Shown one piece after another: positions 6,723 through 19,036 of a stretch of DNA of 64,000 bases. A model generated the notes under the pieces. That model saw nothing but the letters and a program-made list of their open reading frames with translations. It had not been told where the DNA came from and made no database searches. The stretch is from Luteimonas galliterrae (GTDB taxonomy: Bacteria > Pseudomonadota > Gammaproteobacteria > Xanthomonadales > Xanthomonadaceae): positions 806,001 through 870,000 of the forward strand of contig NZ_JAMBEP010000001.1 in assembly GCF_023374055.1 (NCBI RefSeq). The letters run 5' to 3'. The position numbers were made by a program, and so were the translations under genes. The first letter of the stretch is position 1, and each line of letters begins with the position of its first letter.

Positions 6723-9700
6723 TCAGCCGCGCGACGCGAGCTGAGACAGGCGTTGCACGGCGACCGATGCGGTCGGATAGTCCAGCGACTTCTGCGCGGC
6801 CAGCTCGTTGAGCATCGCCAGCGTGAAGCGCAGCGATGCGTCGTCGCGCTCGAGCCAGTGCTTGACCTTGGCGTCGGCATCGGCGCCCGGCATGGCCAGC
6901 ACCTGGCCGACCAGGATGCGCTGCTGCGTGGCCAGCTCGTCGCGCAGCACGCCGCGGGCGACGGCGTGCCAGCGCCCGTCCACCACCAGCTTATCGATCT
7001 GCTCGACCAGCCACGGCAACCGCAGCGCCTCGCCCAGGCGGAAATGCACCTTGGCCACTTCGACCGTCTTGAGCTTGCGCTCGCGCGCGACTTCGATGAT
7101 GTCGCAGCTGGGCTCCAGATACGGCAACGCGCCCAATTGACCGGCCAGCTCGTCCGGCACGCCCTTGGCTTTCCAGTCCTGCAGGCTGGCCTCGTAAGCT
7201 GGCCGCTGCGAATCGGGCAGGATGTTCTTGCCGGCGCGAATGTCCTTGAAGCCGTCGTGATAGCGCGACACCGCCGTGGCGATGTCCGGAATCGCGCCCG
7301 GCCTGGCCAGCAACCAGCGCGTGAACGAGCGCTGCAGCGTCCAGATCACCTGCAAGGCGTCGATCTGCGTCGATTCGGAAACCTTGCCGTCCAGCGCATC
7401 GATCTGCGTCCACAACTCGCGCGCATCCAGCGTTTCGCGGGTGATGGTGAAGGCCTTGGCCACTTCGCCCGGCGTGCGCCCGCTGTCTTCCTGCATCCGC
7501 AGCAGGAACGTCGCGCCCATCCGGTTGATGGTGGAGTTGGTGACCGCGGTGGCGATGATTTCGCGCTTCAGGCGGTGCTGTTCCATCGCCTTGGCGTATT
7601 TCTGCTGCAGCGGCACGGGGAAGTAGCGGACCAGTTCCTTCGACAGATACGGATCTTCGGGCACGTCCGATTCCAGCAACTGCTGGAAGGCGACGAGCTT
7701 GGCGTAGGACAGCAGCACCGACAGTTCCGGACGGGTCAGCCCGGTGCCGCGCGCCTTGCGTTCGGCGAGTTCGGCGTCCGACGGCAAAAATTCGATCTGC
7801 CGATCGAGCAGGCCCTGCGACTCCAGCGTGCGGATGAAGTGCTGCTTGGAGCCCAGCCGGGTCAGGCTCATCCGCTCCATCAGGCTGATCGCCTGGTTCT
7901 GGCGATAGTTGTCGTTGAGCACCAGGTTCGCGACCTCGTCCGTCATCGACGCCAGCAGCTTGTTGCGGTCTTCGACCTTGAGCTTCTTGGCCTGCACCTG
8001 CCCGTTGAGCAGGATCTTGATGTTGACCTCGTGATCGGAGGTATCGACGCCGGCGGAGTTGTCGATGAAATCGGTGTTGAGCAGCACGCCATGCAGCGCC
8101 GCTTCGATGCGGCCCAGCTGGGTCAGGCCCAGGTTGCCGCCCTCGCCCACCACCTTGCAGCGCAGGTCGCTGCCGTTGACGCGCAACGCATTGTTCGCGC
8201 GATCGCCGACATCGGCGTGGGTTTCGCTGCTGGCCTTGACGTAGGTGCCGATGCCGCCGTTCCACAGCAGGTCCACCGGCGCTTTCAGGATCGCGCTCAG
8301 CAATTCGACCGGGCTCATCGCGCCGATGCCGCTGTCGATGCCCAGCGCGGCCTTGATCTCCGGCGACAGCGGAATCGATTTGGCGCTGCGCGGATACACG
8401 CCGCCGCCCTTGCTGATCAGCTTCTTGTCGTAATCGTCCCAGCTCGAACGCGGCAGCTTGAACATGCGCTGGCGTTCCTTGAACGTTGTTGCGGCGTCCG
8501 GATTGGGATCCAGGAAGATGTGGCGGTGGTCGAACGCGGCCAGCAGGCGGATGTGCTTGGACAGCAGCATGCCGTTGCCGAACACGTCGCCGGACATGTC
8601 GCCGATGCCGACCACGGTGAAGTCCTGCTTCTGGCTGTCGCGGCCCATCGCGCGGAAATGGCGCTTGACCGATTCCCACGCGCCCTTGGCGGTGATGCCC
8701 ATGGCCTTGTGGTCGTAACCGACCGAACCGCCGGACGCGAAGGCGTCGTCGAGCCAGAAGCCGTGCTCGCGGGCGATGCCGTTGGCGATGTCGGAGAACG
8801 TGGCCGTGCCCTTGTCCGCAGCGACGACCAGGTAAGGATCGTCGCCGTCGTGCCGCACCACGTCCTTGGGCGGCACGATCTTGCCGTCGGGCGCGATGTT
8901 GTCGGTGATGTCGAGCAGCCCGTTGATGAACATCTTGTAGCAGGCGATGCCCTCGGCCAGCACCGCGTCGCGGTCGCCGCCTGCCGGCGGCCGTTTGGCG
9001 AAGAAGCCGCCCTTGGAGCCGACCGGCACGATCACGGTGTTCTTGACCATCTGCGCCTTCACCAGGCCCAGCACTTCGGTGCGGAAGTCCTCGCGCCGGT
9101 CGGACCAGCGCAGGCCGCCGCGCGCCACCGGCCCGAAGCGCAGGTGCACGCCTTCCACGCGCGCGCCGTACACGAAGATCTCGCGGTACGGCCGCGGCTT
9201 GGGCAGGTCCGGCACTTTGGCCGAATCGAACTTGTAGCTGATGCAGTCGCCCGGCTTGCCGTCGCGCGTCTGGTAATAGCTGGTGCGCAGGGTAGCGTCG
9301 ATCACGCCGATGAAGCTGCGCAGGATGCGGTCCTCGTCCAGGCTGGCGACGCGGTCGAGCAGGCTCTTCAGCGCAATGCGCGTGTTCTCGTATTGCGTGC
9401 CGCGATCGCTGCCGCGCGCTTCCAGCACCGGCGCGAGAGCTGCCTGGGCGGCCTCGTCCTGGCCTACCAGGCTCTGCAGCTGCTTGCTGAAGCGTTCCAC
9501 GCCTTGCTTGATTTGCGCCTTGCTCTCAAGGCCGGTGCACGGATCGAACTTGGCTTCGAACAGTTCCACCAGCAGCCGTGCCAGCAACGGATAGCGGGCG
9601 AACGTAGCTTCCACGTAGGCCTGCGAGAACGGCACGCCGACTTGCAATAGGTACTTGCAGTAGCCGCGCAGCATCGCCACCTGGCGCCAGGTCAGGCCCG

Positions 9701-11696
9701 CGGCCAGCACCAGGCGGTTGAAGCCGTCGTTCTCGGCCGCGCCGCGCCAGATCTGCGCGAAGGCTTCCTCGAAATTCTCGTCGACGCTGTCGATGTCGAA
9801 GTCGTCGCGTACGCCTTCTACTTCGAAATCCTGGATGTAGACGACCTGGTCTTCGATCTCCATGCGGTACGGATGCTCGGAGAGCACGCGCAAACCCATG
9901 TTCTCCATCATCGGCAGCGCGTCGGACAGCGGGATGTCGTCGTTGTAGCGGTACAGCTTGAAGCGCAGGCTGCTCTCGTTGCGGCGGCGCGAGCGCTGCA
10001 GGCTCAGGCGCAGGTCGTCCGGACCGGTCAGCGCGGACAGGTGCTCGGCGTCGCTGGCGGCGACCGCGGGCGTGACTTCCTCGATGTAGCCCGCCGGCAG
10101 CGCGCGGCCATAACGGTTGGCCAGCTTCAGGCCGCGCTCTTCGCCATGGCGCACGACCAGTTGGTCGCGCAGCTCGTCCTGCCAGTTGCGGACGATCTGG
10201 GTAAGGCGTGTTTCGAGTTCGGCCGAGTCGATCTCGATCGCTTCGCCGGACTTGGGCCGGATGATCAGGTGCAACTGCGCCAGCGGCGACTCGCCCAACA
10301 CCACACTGGTGTCGACCTGCTCGCCGTGCAGCGCGCGGCGCAGCATCCTTTCGATGCGCAGGCGCACGTCTGTATTGAAGCGGTCGCGCGGAATATAGAC
10401 CAGCACCGAAAAGAAACGGCCGTAGCGGTCGCGGCGCAGGAACAGCTTGCTGCGCACGCGCTCCTGCAGGCCCAGGATGCCCATGCCGGTGCGGTACAGC
10501 TCTTCCTCGTTGGACTGGAACAGCTCGTCGCGCGGCAGCGTCTCCAGGATGTGCTTGAGCGCCTTGCCGCTGTGGCTGTTGGAGCGCAGGCCGGACTCGC
10601 GCATCACGTGTTCGTAGCGCTCGCGCACCAGCGGGATCTCCCACGGACGGCGGTTGTAGGCGCTGGACGTGTACAGGCCCAGGAAGCGTTGCTCGGCGAC
10701 GGGGCGGCCCTTGTCGTCGAACTCGAGCACGCCGATGTAATCCATATAGCCCGGGCGATGCACAGTGGAGCGCGCGTTGGTCTTGGTGAGGATCAGCGCA
10801 TCGACCGAACCCGACTGCGGCATGTAGTGCGCGGCCAGCGACTTGAGCAGGCGCGGCTTGCCAAGGTCCTTGCCGTGCAGCAGGCCCAGGCCGGAGCCTT
10901 CGACGACCGCCAGCACGTCGTCGCCGCCCTTCTTCTTGACCTGGTATTCGCGGTAGCCGAAGAAAGTGAAGTGGTCGTCGGCTGCCCAGCGCAGGAATTC
11001 CTGCGCTTCCTTGCGGCCCGCGTCCGAGACCGGCATGCGGCGCGCGCCGAGCCCATCGGCCACCTGCTGCATCTTCTGCCGCATCGCGTCCCAGTCGTCC
11101 ACGATCGAACGCACGTCGCCCAGCACATCGCGGATCTTGGTTTCGATGGCGGGGATCGCAGCGACCTGCTGCCTGTCGATTTCCAGATGCATCAGCGATT
11201 CGGGCTTGCCCTCGCCGACCGCAGTCAGCTTGCCGGCCTTGTCGCGCGCGATCTGCACCACCGGATGGCCGAGCACATGCACGCCGATGCCGAGTTCGGC
11301 CAGCGCCATCGTCACCGAGTCGACCAGGAACGGCATGTCGTCGTTGACGATCTGCAGCACGGTATGCGGCGATTCCCAGCCGTGCTCCTTCATATTGGAG
11401 TTGAACAGCCGCAGTTCCGGCTTGCCGGGTTTGCGGGTGCGCGCGAAATCGAGAAAATCGTTGGCGAGCGCCGCCCAGCCGGCCGGGCTGTGCAGCGGCA
11501 ACTCGTCGGCGGTCATGCGGTAGTAGAAGGCACTGGCGAAGGCGCTGGCGTCTTCCTGGCGGGCCTTGCCGGCCAGCTTGCGGATCGCATCGAAGATCGG
11601 CTGCAACAGGCTGGCGCCTGCCTTGTCTTGCGGAGCGGACGGTTTTCGCGCCGCTGCGACGGGAACGGAAGCTTTCTTGGTGCTTTTGCTGCTCAT
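6723..11696 (-). CDS. gdhB: NAD-specific glutamate dehydrogenase, 180-kDa class
   Basis: 1657 residues, the size of the large NAD-GDH class (L_180) that deaminates glutamate to 2-oxoglutarate, found in Pseudomonas, Streptomyces and xanthomonads. The long N-terminal half is regulatory with ACT-like folds; the catalytic core holds RFGPVARGGLRWSDRREDFR and VPVGSKGGFFAKRPP (active-site lysine near residue 890), then a Rossmann domain with GIGDMSGDVFGNGMLLS. A helical C-terminal region completes the family layout. Start ATG 11696. The downstream 2-oxoglutarate dehydrogenase genes lie elsewhere in the window but belong to the same carbon route. Upstream acyl-CoA dehydrogenase is on the same strand but a terminator-like hairpin separates them. 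Confidence 0.95.
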   Translation of the reverse strand: MSSKSTKKASVPVAAARKPSAPQDKAGASLLQPIFDAIRKLAGKARQEDASAFASAFYYRMTADELPLHSPAGWAALANDFLDFARTRKPGKPELRLFNSNMKEHGWESPHTVLQIVNDDMPFLVDSVTMALAELGIGVHVLGHPVVQIARDKAGKLTAVGEGKPESLMHLEIDRQQVAAIPAIETKIRDVLGDVRSIVDDWDAMRQKMQQVADGLGARRMPVSDAGRKEAQEFLRWAADDHFTFFGYREYQVKKKGGDDVLAVVEGSGLGLLHGKDLGKPRLLKSLAAHYMPQSGSVDALILTKTNARSTVHRPGYMDYIGVLEFDDKGRPVAEQRFLGLYTSSAYNRRPWEIPLVRERYEHVMRESGLRSNSHSGKALKHILETLPRDELFQSNEEELYRTGMGILGLQERVRSKLFLRRDRYGRFFSVLVYIPRDRFNTDVRLRIERMLRRALHGEQVDTSVVLGESPLAQLHLIIRPKSGEAIEIDSAELETRLTQIVRNWQDELRDQLVVRHGEERGLKLANRYGRALPAGYIEEVTPAVAASDAEHLSALTGPDDLRLSLQRSRRRNESSLRFKLYRYNDDIPLSDALPMMENMGLRVLSEHPYRMEIEDQVVYIQDFEVEGVRDDFDIDSVDENFEEAFAQIWRGAAENDGFNRLVLAAGLTWRQVAMLRGYCKYLLQVGVPFSQAYVEATFARYPLLARLLVELFEAKFDPCTGLESKAQIKQGVERFSKQLQSLVGQDEAAQAALAPVLEARGSDRGTQYENTRIALKSLLDRVASLDEDRILRSFIGVIDATLRTSYYQTRDGKPGDCISYKFDSAKVPDLPKPRPYREIFVYGARVEGVHLRFGPVARGGLRWSDRREDFRTEVLGLVKAQMVKNTVIVPVGSKGGFFAKRPPAGGDRDAVLAEGIACYKMFINGLLDITDNIAPDGKIVPPKDVVRHDGDDPYLVVAADKGTATFSDIANGIAREHGFWLDDAFASGGSVGYDHKAMGITAKGAWESVKRHFRAMGRDSQKQDFTVVGIGDMSGDVFGNGMLLSKHIRLLAAFDHRHIFLDPNPDAATTFKERQRMFKLPRSSWDDYDKKLISKGGGVYPRSAKSIPLSPEIKAALGIDSGIGAMSPVELLSAILKAPVDLLWNGGIGTYVKASSETHADVGDRANNALRVNGSDLRCKVVGEGGNLGLTQLGRIEAALHGVLLNTDFIDNSAGVDTSDHEVNIKILLNGQVQAKKLKVEDRNKLLASMTDEVANLVLNDNYRQNQAISLMERMSLTRLGSKQHFIRTLESQGLLDRQIEFLPSDAELAERKARGTGLTRPELSVLLSYAKLVAFQQLLESDVPEDPYLSKELVRYFPVPLQQKYAKAMEQHRLKREIIATAVTNSTINRMGATFLLRMQEDSGRTPGEVAKAFTITRETLDARELWTQIDALDGKVSESTQIDALQVIWTLQRSFTRWLLARPGAIPDIATAVSRYHDGFKDIRAGKNILPDSQRPAYEASLQDWKAKGVPDELAGQLGALPYLEPSCDIIEVARERKLKTVEVAKVHFRLGEALRLPWLVEQIDKLVVDGRWHAVARGVLRDELATQQRILVGQVLAMPGADADAKVKHWLERDDASLRFTLAMLNELAAQKSLDYPTASVAVQRLSQLASRG

Positions 11697-11715
11697 GGGA
11701 ACTGTCGTCCGATGG

Positions 11716-11740
11716 AAAAAGGCGCGCGGTGCGGCGCGCC
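11716..11740 (-). terminator. rho-independent terminator after the acyl-CoA dehydrogenase gene
   Basis: On the minus strand, GGCGCGC (11740-11734), a 6-base loop and GCGCGCC (11727-11721) are followed by five T (11720-11716). This is a 7-bp all-GC stem with a short U-tract, located 20 bp after the acyl-CoA dehydrogenase stop and 20 bp before the gdhB start. It may act as an attenuator between the two genes rather than a complete stop. Confidence 0.6.
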
Positions 11741-11760
11741 GTCGTTCACGCCGTCGTGGT

Positions 11761-12909
11761 TCAGCGTAGGCCGGTTTCGTGACGGGCGATGACCAGCCGC
11801 TGGATCTCGCTGGTGCCCTCGTAGATTTCGGTGATCTTGGCGTCGCGGAAATAGCGCTCGAGCGGCATCTCCTTCGAATAGCCCATGCCGCCGTGGATCT
11901 GCACGGCCTGGTGGCTGATCCACATCGCCGCTTCGGACGCGGTCAGCTTGGCGACCGCGGCTTCGGTGGTGAAACGCTTGCCTTGGCCCTTGAGCCAGGC
12001 CGCGCGCAAGGTGAGCAGCAGCGACGCGTCCAGCTTGCACTTCATGTCGGCGATCTTGGACTGGGTCATCTGGAAGGCGCCGATCGGCTGGCCGAAGGCC
12101 TGGCGCTCGCGCACGTAGGCCAGCGTGGCTTCGTAGGCGGCGCGGCCGATGCCGATCGCCTGCGAGGCGATGCCGATGCGGCCGGCGTCCAGCACGCCCA
12201 TCGCGATCTTGAAGCCGTGGCCTTCGTCGCCCAGCAACTCGTCCGGCTGCACAACGTAATCGGTGAATTCGATCTCGCAGGTGGCCGAAGCGCGGATGCC
12301 GAGCTTGGGCTCGGTCTTGCCGCGGTGGAAGCCTTCGCGGGCGGTGTCGATCAGGAAAGCGGAAATGCCGCGAGAGGCCTTGCTCGGGTCGGTCATCGCG
12401 AACAGCACGATGTACTTGGCGACCGGGCCGGAGGTGATCCAGCTTTTCTTGCCGTTGACGACGAAGGTGCCATCCGCCTGCTTCACCGCGCGGCAGCGCA
12501 TGGCGGTGGCGTCGGAGCCGGACTGCGGCTCGGTCAGCGCGAACGCGCCGATTTCCGCGCCCTCGGCGATGGCGCGCACGTATTTCTGCTTCTGCGCCTC
12601 GGTGCCGTTGGTGAGGATGCCGTTGCAGAACAGCGAGTTGTTGACCGACATGATGGTGGAATGCGCCGCGTCGCCGGCGGCGATCTCGACCATGGCCAGC
12701 ACATAGGCGACCGGATCCATGCCGGCGCCGCCGTACTCGGCCGGCACCTCGATGCCCATCAGTCCGTTTTCGCCCAGCAGCTTGATGTTGTCGAGCGGGA
12801 ATTCGCCGGATTTGTCGAAACGCTCGGCGCTGGGCGCGATCTTCTCCTGCGCGATGCGCCGCGCCACGTCTTGGATCATCAACTGCTCTTCGGTGAACCC
12901 AAAATCCAC
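11761..12909 (-). CDS. acyl-CoA dehydrogenase (short-chain type)
   Basis: 382-residue FAD flavoenzyme for the first step of beta-oxidation. It begins DFGFTEEQLMIQDVARRIAQ, has the FAD/substrate segment ALTEPQSGSDA, WITSGPVA and the C-terminal QIHGGMGYSKEMPLERYFRD. The catalytic base is the Glu of IYEGTSEIQRLVIAR, placed as in butyryl/isobutyryl-type dehydrogenases. Start taken at GTG 12909 just before the conserved N-terminus; a GTG three codons earlier is possible and no ATG is in range. Short-, branched- or medium-chain specificity cannot be told from sequence. Divergent from the ArsR-type regulator gene. Confidence 0.9.
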   Translation of the reverse strand: MDFGFTEEQLMIQDVARRIAQEKIAPSAERFDKSGEFPLDNIKLLGENGLMGIEVPAEYGGAGMDPVAYVLAMVEIAAGDAAHSTIMSVNNSLFCNGILTNGTEAQKQKYVRAIAEGAEIGAFALTEPQSGSDATAMRCRAVKQADGTFVVNGKKSWITSGPVAKYIVLFAMTDPSKASRGISAFLIDTAREGFHRGKTEPKLGIRASATCEIEFTDYVVQPDELLGDEGHGFKIAMGVLDAGRIGIASQAIGIGRAAYEATLAYVRERQAFGQPIGAFQMTQSKIADMKCKLDASLLLTLRAAWLKGQGKRFTTEAAVAKLTASEAAMWISHQAVQIHGGMGYSKEMPLERYFRDAKITEIYEGTSEIQRLVIARHETGLR

Positions 12910-13015
12910 GTCGCGCACTCCGCAATCGGTCGAATTGCGAATTGTAGCCGCCGCCTCGCGATAACCCCACCTCCGGGCACCCCGGCTTGACCTGCGAGCC
13001 CTTCGGGCCGACAAT

Positions 13016-13041
13016 TATCTTTATATCGCGATGGGAAGATA
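13016..13041. promoter_or_regulatory. nested palindrome, candidate operator for the ArsR-methyltransferase regulator
   Basis: Arms TATCTT (13016-13021) and AAGATA (13036-13041) and an inner ATCGCGAT (13025-13032) all share one centre at 13028.5. The site overlaps the ribosome-binding stretch (GGGAAG) of the regulator gene, whose ATG is at 13045, and lies in the divergent gap with the acyl-CoA dehydrogenase. Symmetry and placement suggest autoregulation; binding is inferred. Confidence 0.5.
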
Positions 13042-13044
13042 TTT

Positions 13045-13974
13045 ATGGATCTGGAAGGCTGGTCCAGCCGCCTGAAGACTTTCGCGGACGCCACCCGGGT
13101 GCGTTTGCTCGCCTTGCTGGAAGGCGAAGAACTGACGGTGGCCGAACTGTCCGCGATCACCCGGCTGGCGCAGCCGCGCGTCTCGACCCATCTGGCCAAG
13201 CTGAAAGAAGCCGGCCTGGTCCGCGACCGGCGCGCCGGCGTGTCGGCCTATTACCGTTTCGACGATGCCACGCTCGACCCGGCGCAACGCGCGCTGTGGC
13301 AAAGCATCCGCGACGGCAGCGACGACCCGCTGCTGCGGCAGGACGCCGACCGCGTACCGGCGGTACTCGCCACCCGCGCGGCCGACCAGAACTGGGCCGA
13401 TTCGGTCGCCGGCGACATGGAACGCCACTACTCGCCGGGGCGCACATGGGAAGCGCTGGCGCGGGGCGCGCTACCGCTGCTGGAAACCGGCGACGTGCTC
13501 GACATCGCTTCGGGCGACGGCGTGCTGGCCGAGTTGCTGGCGCCGCATGCGCAGCGTTACGTCTGCGTCGATGCCAGCCCGCGCGTGGTCGCCGCGGCCG
13601 CCGAGCGCCTGCGGCCGTTCAAAAACGTGGAAGTGCGCAATGGCGACATGCACGCCCTGCCCTTCGCCGCCGGCGAATTCGACCTGGTCGTGCTGATGCA
13701 TGCGCTGACTTACGCGGCCAAGCCGGCGCAGGCCGTGGCCGAAGCGGCGCGGGCATTGCGGAAGGGCGGCCGGCTGCTGCTGTCCAGCCTGGCCAAGCAC
13801 GAGCACAAGGCCGCGGTGGATCTGTACGGCCACGTCAACCTGGGCTTCAGCGAGAAGGAACTGCGCAAGTTCGCCGAAAAGGCCGGGCTGGAGGTGCAGA
13901 ACGCCGAGACCATCACCCGCGAGAAGCGCCCACCGCATTTCGAAGTCATCTCGCTGATCGCCAGGAAACCATGA
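13045..13974 (+). CDS. ArsR-family regulator fused to a SAM-dependent methyltransferase domain
   Basis: 309 residues. Residues 1-80 are an ArsR/SmtB winged helix (FADATRVRLLALLEGEEL, then ITRLAQPRVSTHLAKLKEAG as the recognition helix region). Residues about 145-260 are a class I methyltransferase fold with motif I DIASGDGVLAELL, VDASPRVV and DLVVLMHALTYAA. No metal-binding cysteine cluster is visible in the HTH part, so a metal sensor is unlikely. It sits just upstream of split metH on the same strand. ArsR-type regulators of methionine genes that sense S-adenosylhomocysteine (SahR) are known in proteobacteria, and the methyltransferase domain could serve as the SAM/SAH-binding sensor; this assignment is inference. 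Confidence 0.85.
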   Translation: MDLEGWSSRLKTFADATRVRLLALLEGEELTVAELSAITRLAQPRVSTHLAKLKEAGLVRDRRAGVSAYYRFDDATLDPAQRALWQSIRDGSDDPLLRQDADRVPAVLATRAADQNWADSVAGDMERHYSPGRTWEALARGALPLLETGDVLDIASGDGVLAELLAPHAQRYVCVDASPRVVAAAAERLRPFKNVEVRNGDMHALPFAAGEFDLVVLMHALTYAAKPAQAVAEAARALRKGGRLLLSSLAKHEHKAAVDLYGHVNLGFSEKELRKFAEKAGLEVQNAETITREKRPPHFEVISLIARKP

Positions 13975-13984
13975 CCGCTACTTT

Positions 13985-14067
13985 CCTTGTGGGAGCGGCT
14001 TCAGCCGCGAGCTTTTTCCAGCCGCAACGAAGGCAAGAGCTCGCGGCTGAAGCCGCTCCCACAAGAA
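13985..14067. repeat. REPIN-like inverted pair 3 (TC-loop, GTGG heads)
   Basis: Left REP from 13989 (GTGGGAGCGGCTTCAGCCGC), right copy 14037-14062, spacer about 24 bp. It is located between the regulator gene and metH on the same strand, so it would be transcribed within a shared message and could affect mRNA stability or the ratio of the two products. Confidence 0.88.
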
Positions 14068-14091
14068 GCAACCGCTCCACGGAGACTTGAC

Positions 14092-15173
14092 ATGAAAACC
14101 CTCCCCTGGTTGAACCCGGACCGCGTCGCCAAGCTCGAAAACGCGCTAGCCGAACGCATCCTGATCATCGACGGCGCCATGGGCACGATGATCCAGCGCC
14201 ACGACCTGCAGGAAGCCGACTACCGCGGCGAACGCTTCGCGGGCGGCTTCGACAGCACCCACGAACACGGCCCGCAGTGCGGCCACGACCTCAAAGGCAA
14301 CAACGACCTGCTGCTGCTTAGCAAGCCGGACGTGATCGCCGGCGTGCACACCGCCTATCTCGAAGCCGGCGCCGATTTGGTCGAGACCAATACCTTCAAC
14401 GCCACGTCGATCAGCCAAGCCGATTACCACCTCGAGCACCTAGTCTACGAGTTGAACAAGGAAGGCGCCCGCGTTGCCCGCGCCTGCTGCGATGCCGTCG
14501 AAGCGAAGACGCCGGAAAAGCCGCGCTTCGTGATCGGCGTGCTCGGCCCGACCAGCCGCACCGCATCGATCAGTCCCGACGTCAACGATCCCGGCTTCCG
14601 CAACACCAGCTTCGACGAATTGCGCGGCACCTACCGCGAGGCCGTAGAAGGCCTGATCGACGGCGGCGCCGACGTAATCATGGTGGAAACCATTTTCGAC
14701 ACGCTCAACGCCAAGGCCGCCTTGTTCGCGATCGAGGAAGTGTTCGATGCGCGCGGCGGCCGGCTGCCGGTGATGATCTCCGGCACGATCACCGACGCCT
14801 CCGGCCGCACGCTGTCCGGCCAGACCGCCGAAGCCTTCTACGCTTCGGTCGCGCACGGCCGGCCGCTGTCGGTCGGGCTCAACTGCGCGCTCGGCGCCAA
14901 GGATCTGCGTCCGCACGTGGAAACCCTGTCGAACATCGCCGAAGGCTATGTCAGCGCGCATCCCAACGCGGGCCTGCCGAATGCGTTCGGCGAGTACGAC
15001 GAGACGCCGGAGGAAATGGCGGCCACGTTGAAGGAATTCGCCGAATCGGGCCTGCTCAATTTCGTCGGCGGCTGCTGCGGCACCACGCCGGCCCACATCC
15101 AGGCGATCGCCGAAGCCGTACGCGGCCTCGCGCCGCGGCGCCTGCCCTCGCAAACGGAACTGTCCGAAGCCGC

Positions 15174-15177
<4 letters not shown>
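14092..15177 (+). CDS. metH: methionine synthase, homocysteine-binding module (split MetH part 1)
   Basis: 361 residues corresponding to the N-terminal homocysteine S-methyltransferase barrel of cobalamin-dependent methionine synthase. Motifs are [51 protein letters not shown] and the zinc ligands in GLNCALG and [10 protein letters not shown] near the end. The barrel is a separate gene here; the folate, cobalamin and reactivation modules follow in the next frame with a 4-bp ATGA overlap. A split metH is the ordinary state in xanthomonads as far as I recall, not a mutation. Start ATG 14092 follows GGAGA. I see no cobalamin riboswitch ahead of it. Confidence 0.93.
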
Positions 15178-17879
<2,702 letters not shown>

Positions 17880-17896
17880 CCCAGCCGGATCGCGCC

Positions 17897-18946
17897 GTGA
17901 CCCTCGACGAAGCCGCAAGAAAACGCAGCGACAACTACCTGCCGCTGCGCCACTTGGCGGCGCTGATGGTGATCTACGGCCATAGCTACGCGCTGAGCCG
18001 ACATGCGCCCGGCGAAGCGGACGCATTCGCGAAGCTGATGCCGGGGTTCTATGCCGGAAACCTCGCGGTCTACCTGTTCTTCGCGATCAGCGGTTATCTG
18101 GTCACGTTGAGCCTGCTGCGCAATCCCGGATTGTGGCGCTATGTGCGCAACCGTTTCCTGCGGGTGTATCCGGCCTATCTCGCCTGCCTGCTGGTCTGCG
18201 TGTTCGCGATCGGCCTGGCATTCACCACGCTGCCCCCCGCCGAGTATCTGCGGGCGGAGGAGACCTGGCGGTATCTGAGCCGCAATCTGCAACCGGTCAC
18301 GCTGGCATGGACGCTGCCGGGCGTGTTCGAGAACAATCCTTACCCCAAGGTGGTCAACGGCACGCTGTGGTCGCTGAGCCTGGAAGTGCGCTGGTACTTT
18401 TATCTGGGCCTGTTGGCGGCGTTGACGATCGTCAGGCGGCGCTGGGCTTTCACTCTGGTCGCGCTCGCGGTGGTGGGCTATGGCGGCTGGGAATGGTTGA
18501 GCGGCAAACCGGACGTCAACGAGTACCGAGCTTTGTCGCAGACCTATCTGATCGCGGCTTTATGCGCGCATTGGCGCGACCGGATCCCGGCTTCGCATTG
18601 GCTGATGGCGGCGTTCGCGCTGATCGCATTCGCCACGCACGGCACCGGCGCATTCGGTCCCGCTGCTGTGATCGCGGCGATCTACTTCACCTTCTGGGCG
18701 GCCTATCGGCTGCCGACGCTGCGTTGGCCGGGCGGCCACGATTATTCGTACGGATTATTCCTGTACGGGTTTCCGGTGCAGCAATCGCTGGTCGCACTGT
18801 TCCCGTCGCTGACCCCGCTGCAGCTGCTGCCGAGTTCGGCGTGCTGCGCTTTGCTGCTGGCGATGCTGTCGTGGCATCTGGTGGAGCGGCCCGCGCTGCA
18901 TCGCTACAAACCTTCCGCGGCGGCTCCGCCGTTGCCTGCCGTCTAG
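17897..18946 (+). CDS. membrane acyltransferase (acyltransferase 3 family)
   Basis: 349 residues of the OafA/YrhL-type integral membrane O-acyltransferases that modify surface sugars. It begins with [20 protein letters not shown], containing the conserved Arg-His near the first membrane segment, then [18 protein letters not shown] and [12 protein letters not shown], and further hydrophobic segments to a final [12 protein letters not shown]. About ten membrane spans are expected. Start at GTG 17897, 17 bp after metH. The acceptor is unknown. It may be cotranscribed with metH by position only; no functional link is evident. Confidence 0.85.
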   Translation: MTLDEAARKRSDNYLPLRHLAALMVIYGHSYALSRHAPGEADAFAKLMPGFYAGNLAVYLFFAISGYLVTLSLLRNPGLWRYVRNRFLRVYPAYLACLLVCVFAIGLAFTTLPPAEYLRAEETWRYLSRNLQPVTLAWTLPGVFENNPYPKVVNGTLWSLSLEVRWYFYLGLLAALTIVRRRWAFTLVALAVVGYGGWEWLSGKPDVNEYRALSQTYLIAALCAHWRDRIPASHWLMAAFALIAFATHGTGAFGPAAVIAAIYFTFWAAYRLPTLRWPGGHDYSYGLFLYGFPVQQSLVALFPSLTPLQLLPSSACCALLLAMLSWHLVERPALHRYKPSAAAPPLPAV

Positions 18947-18959
18947 TTTCGCTGTGGAT

Positions 18960-19030
18960 CTTCGTAGGTGCGAATTTATTCGCACGCTTTTGCCTGTAAA
19001 GAGCGTGCGAATAAATTCGCACCTACGAAA
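18960..19030. repeat. second GTAG palindrome family, inverted pair
   Basis: Left unit from 18964 reads GTAGGTGCGAATTTATTCGC; its exact inverted copy occupies 19003-19026, separated by about 15 bp. The head tetranucleotide is GTAG as in the REPINs, but the palindrome (GTGCGAAT-TT-ATTCGCAC) is unrelated. It lies between convergent genes (acyltransferase and DUF2058 gene) and forms a 24-bp stem. Only copy seen in the window. Confidence 0.88.
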
Positions 19031-19036
19031 GCAAGA

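Noticed and set aside
5862-9650. 1262-codon open frame antisense to nadK and the glutamate dehydrogenase gene
   Set aside because: It is a shadow frame from high GC codon bias: Arg/His/Val-rich, no domain, and fully overlaps well-supported genes on the minus strand.
13975-14091. Cobalamin riboswitch upstream of metH
   Set aside because: The gap is almost entirely a REPIN and no B12-box-like sequence is visible.
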